DNA from: Bacteroidales bacterium
Lineage (GTDB): Bacteria > Bacteroidota > Bacteroidia > Bacteroidales > UBA12077
Assembly (NCBI GenBank): GCA_030600625.1
Contig: JAUVLS010000096.1
Span: 1-5,955 of the forward strand
Reading direction: 5' to 3'
Length of the DNA stretch: 5,955 bases
The position numbers and the translations under genes are program-made. Under the pieces are notes generated by a model. It made no database searches and was not told where the DNA came from. It worked only from the letters and a program-made list of their open reading frames with translations. Positions 4,706 through 5,955 of the stretch are shown in pieces (the first letter of the stretch is position 1; each line of letters starts with the position of its first letter).

Positions 4706-5425
4706 CTAACTTATTCCTCTCTCCTTTTTAATTTTCTCGTAAGCTTCACTAACTTTCTGAAACTTTTCTTTAGCCTTTATCCGGAAATCTTCGCTTAAAT
4801 GACTCACCTTGTCCGGATGAAACTTAACCGCCATTTTACGATAAGCTTTCTTTACTTCATCATCACTTGCATTTCGGTCAATTTCTAAAATTTTATATAC
4901 AGAATCAACATCCTCAACAAACATTGATTTAATTGATTCAAAGTCTTTTGAGCTAATACCCACATAACCAGCAATTGAGGCTATAGTATTCAACTCTGAT
5001 ATATCAACCCGTCCATCGGCTTTAGCAACTCCAAATAGCAGGTGTAATAATTGCAAACGTGAAGAATAATCAAGGTTTTGTTTAATTTGTAATCCAATGG
5101 AATCAATTTGAATATCTTGATTTAAAATATCGCGAAGCATTTTAATAGCTTCAGCTGCCGAATCTTCGCCAAATGATTGAACAAAATATTTCTTTATATA
5201 GTCTAATTCTGATTTTAAAACTCTGCCATCTGCTTTCATCACAGCCGCAACCAAAACTAACAGTGTCATTGCAAAACTACCGGTAGTTGTTGCCGAATAT
5301 CCTTTTGTTTTTGCAAATTCCGGTGTTTCAAATAGTGAACCTAAAGCAAAACCTAAAATCCCGCCTATTGGTCCAAAAAATGCCCAACCGAGGCCACCGG
5401 CTATCCACTTTCCAAACTTTCCCAT
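4706..5425 (-). CDS. DjlA-like co-chaperone: glycine-rich N-terminus, TerB domain, C-terminal J domain
   Basis: The 239-residue product has three parts. Residues 1-32 are a glycine-rich hydrophobic segment with spaced Gly and small residues (GGLGWAFFGPIGGILGFALG, 10-29), likely a membrane anchor or glycine-zipper helix. Residues about 50-170 form an all-helical TerB-like domain with two copies of the acidic motif KADGRV (64-69 and 135-140). Residues about 174-237 form a J domain with the HPD motif (203-205) that stimulates the ATPase of DnaK. This order matches E. coli DjlA, a membrane-anchored DnaK co-chaperone whose J domain faces the cytoplasm; the client here is unknown. The Gly/Phe and zinc-finger regions of DnaJ itself are absent. 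The ATG at 5425 follows the coaE stop by one base, and AAAGGA upstream may serve as ribosome site, so translation is probably coupled to coaE. The name djlA is not assigned because orthology is not proven. Confidence 0.88.
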   Translation of the reverse strand: MGKFGKWIAGGLGWAFFGPIGGILGFALGSLFETPEFAKTKGYSATTTGSFAMTLLVLVAAVMKADGRVLKSELDYIKKYFVQSFGEDSAAEAIKMLRDILNQDIQIDSIGLQIKQNLDYSSRLQLLHLLFGVAKADGRVDISELNTIASIAGYVGISSKDFESIKSMFVEDVDSVYKILEIDRNASDDEVKKAYRKMAVKFHPDKVSHLSEDFRIKAKEKFQKVSEAYEKIKKERGIS

Positions 5426-5426
5426 T

Positions 5427-5955
5427 TTATTTTATCCTTTTTAAAATTTGATTGTGTATTTCTAAAACTTGTGGCAATACCATTTTATCGCCACTATTAT
5501 AAATAGTGTAATTAGCAAGTTTCATTCTTTCATCATCGCTTAACTGATTTTTCATCCTGCTTTTTACAGCTTCAACAATAATTTTATCTCTTTCTATAAC
5601 GCGATTAATTCTAATCAACTCATCAGCATGTACATTTATTGTAACATCAAGTTCTTTATATGCATTGCTCTCGAATAAAATTGCAGCTTCTTCGATTACA
5701 TACTTTGCGTTAACATGTTTTGCAACCCAGCTATGAAAATACTCACGCACTTTGGGATGAATAATTGAATTTATTATTTTAAGTGCAACTTGATCATTAA
5801 ATATTATTGATGCTAGTTTTTCCCTGTTAATTCCGTTTTCGGTATATATAGCACCAAAATTGTCTGTGATTTGCTGAATAACTTCTTTATCTGTATTCAG
5901 AATTGTCTTAGCTTCGTAATCTGCATTAAATACAGGAATGCCTAAACGAATAAAA
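5427..5955 (-). CDS. coaE: Dephospho-CoA kinase (partial, N-terminus outside window)
   Basis: CoaE phosphorylates the 3' hydroxyl of dephospho-CoA with ATP, the last step of coenzyme A synthesis in the cytosol. The minus-strand frame is open from base 5954 to TAA at 5427-5429, giving 175 residues and no start. In the fragment, LGIPVFNADYEAK (4-16) matches the family substrate-site region GxxVxDAD, INREKLASIIF (42-52) the NRxxLxxxVF motif, NSIIHPKV (62-69) the IxHPxV motif, EEAAILFES (88-96) the PLLFE region and INRVIERD (116-123) the LxRVxxRD motif; KSRM..Q (133-139) follows. The family is about 195-205 residues, so roughly 20-25 residues, including the GLTGGIGSGKS-type P-loop, lie beyond the right edge. 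A GTG at 5748-5750 encodes the Val of HPKV and is not a start: homology continues well upstream. It runs directly into the TerB/J-domain gene with a 1-bp gap. Confidence 0.94.
   Translation of the reverse strand, partial: FIRLGIPVFNADYEAKTILNTDKEVIQQITDNFGAIYTENGINREKLASIIFNDQVALKIINSIIHPKVREYFHSWVAKHVNAKYVIEEAAILFESNAYKELDVTINVHADELIRINRVIERDKIIVEAVKSRMKNQLSDDERMKLANYTIYNSGDKMVLPQVLEIHNQILKRIK
5435..5442 (-). promoter_or_regulatory. Possible Shine-Dalgarno AAAAAGGA inside the coaE 3' end
   Basis: Minus-strand AAAAAGGA ends 9 nt before the ATG at 5425 and overlaps the last coaE codons. It is the only Shine-Dalgarno-like site before any start in this window and fits re-initiation after coaE termination. 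The coaE codons for its Leu-Lys-Arg end also explain the sequence, so a functional role is uncertain. Confidence 0.35.

Noticed and set aside
4706..5425. TerB domain as sign of a tellurite-resistance or phage-defence ter operon
   Set aside because: The TerB fold is here part of a DjlA-like protein with a J domain, and no terC, terD, terZ or other ter genes are nearby. The neighbours are housekeeping genes.
5427..5750. Complete 107-residue gene starting at a GTG at 5748-5750
   Set aside because: The GTG encodes the Val of the conserved HPKV motif of CoaE, and the same frame continues open for 68 more codons of clear CoaE sequence to the window edge. It is a truncated coaE, not a small gene.

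Overview
The window is AT-rich chromosomal DNA that reads as a housekeeping region of a Bacteroidota genome, probably from the Bacteroidales/Marinilabiliales side of the phylum. This is an inference from four things: the protein sequences (long-form PurC, a DUF5606-type protein, a Bacteroidota-like variant of the SAM hydroxide adenosyltransferase family), the near absence of Shine-Dalgarno sequences, several matches to the Bacteroidota -7 promoter element TAnnTTTG, and an upstream fragment ending like an outer-membrane beta-barrel.

Layout, left to right. Positions 1-84 (+) hold the last 27 codons of an outer-membrane protein gene, ending in Phe. It converges on purC (137-1087, -), with a perfect inverted repeat in the gap. 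purC lies downstream of phoH (1148-2107, -); the 60-bp gap between them contains a second, different palindromic repeat flanked by short direct repeats. phoH is divergent from a SAM hydroxide adenosyltransferase-family gene (2411-3184, +) across a 303-bp AT-rich region holding candidate promoters and two palindromes with a shared half-site. mazG (3263-4036, +) follows after a gap carrying a degenerate heptamer tandem repeat. mazG converges on a DUF5606-type gene (4079-4630, -), and a strong hairpin sits between them as a probable bidirectional terminator. Further right on the minus strand are a DjlA-like TerB/J-domain gene (4706-5425) and the 3' part of coaE (5427 to beyond the right edge), which are separated by one base.

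Functionally this is central metabolism and quality control: purine synthesis (PurC), non-canonical NTP clean-up (MazG), CoA synthesis (CoaE), an RNA-linked ATPase (PhoH), a Hsp70 co-chaperone and two poorly understood proteins. I see no defence island, prophage, CRISPR array, insertion sequence, tRNA or rRNA. The items most worth a second look are the SAM-enzyme homologue that lacks its family's catalytic triad, the three different short repeat elements in three gene gaps, and the possible shared operator in the phoH/SAM-enzyme divergent region.
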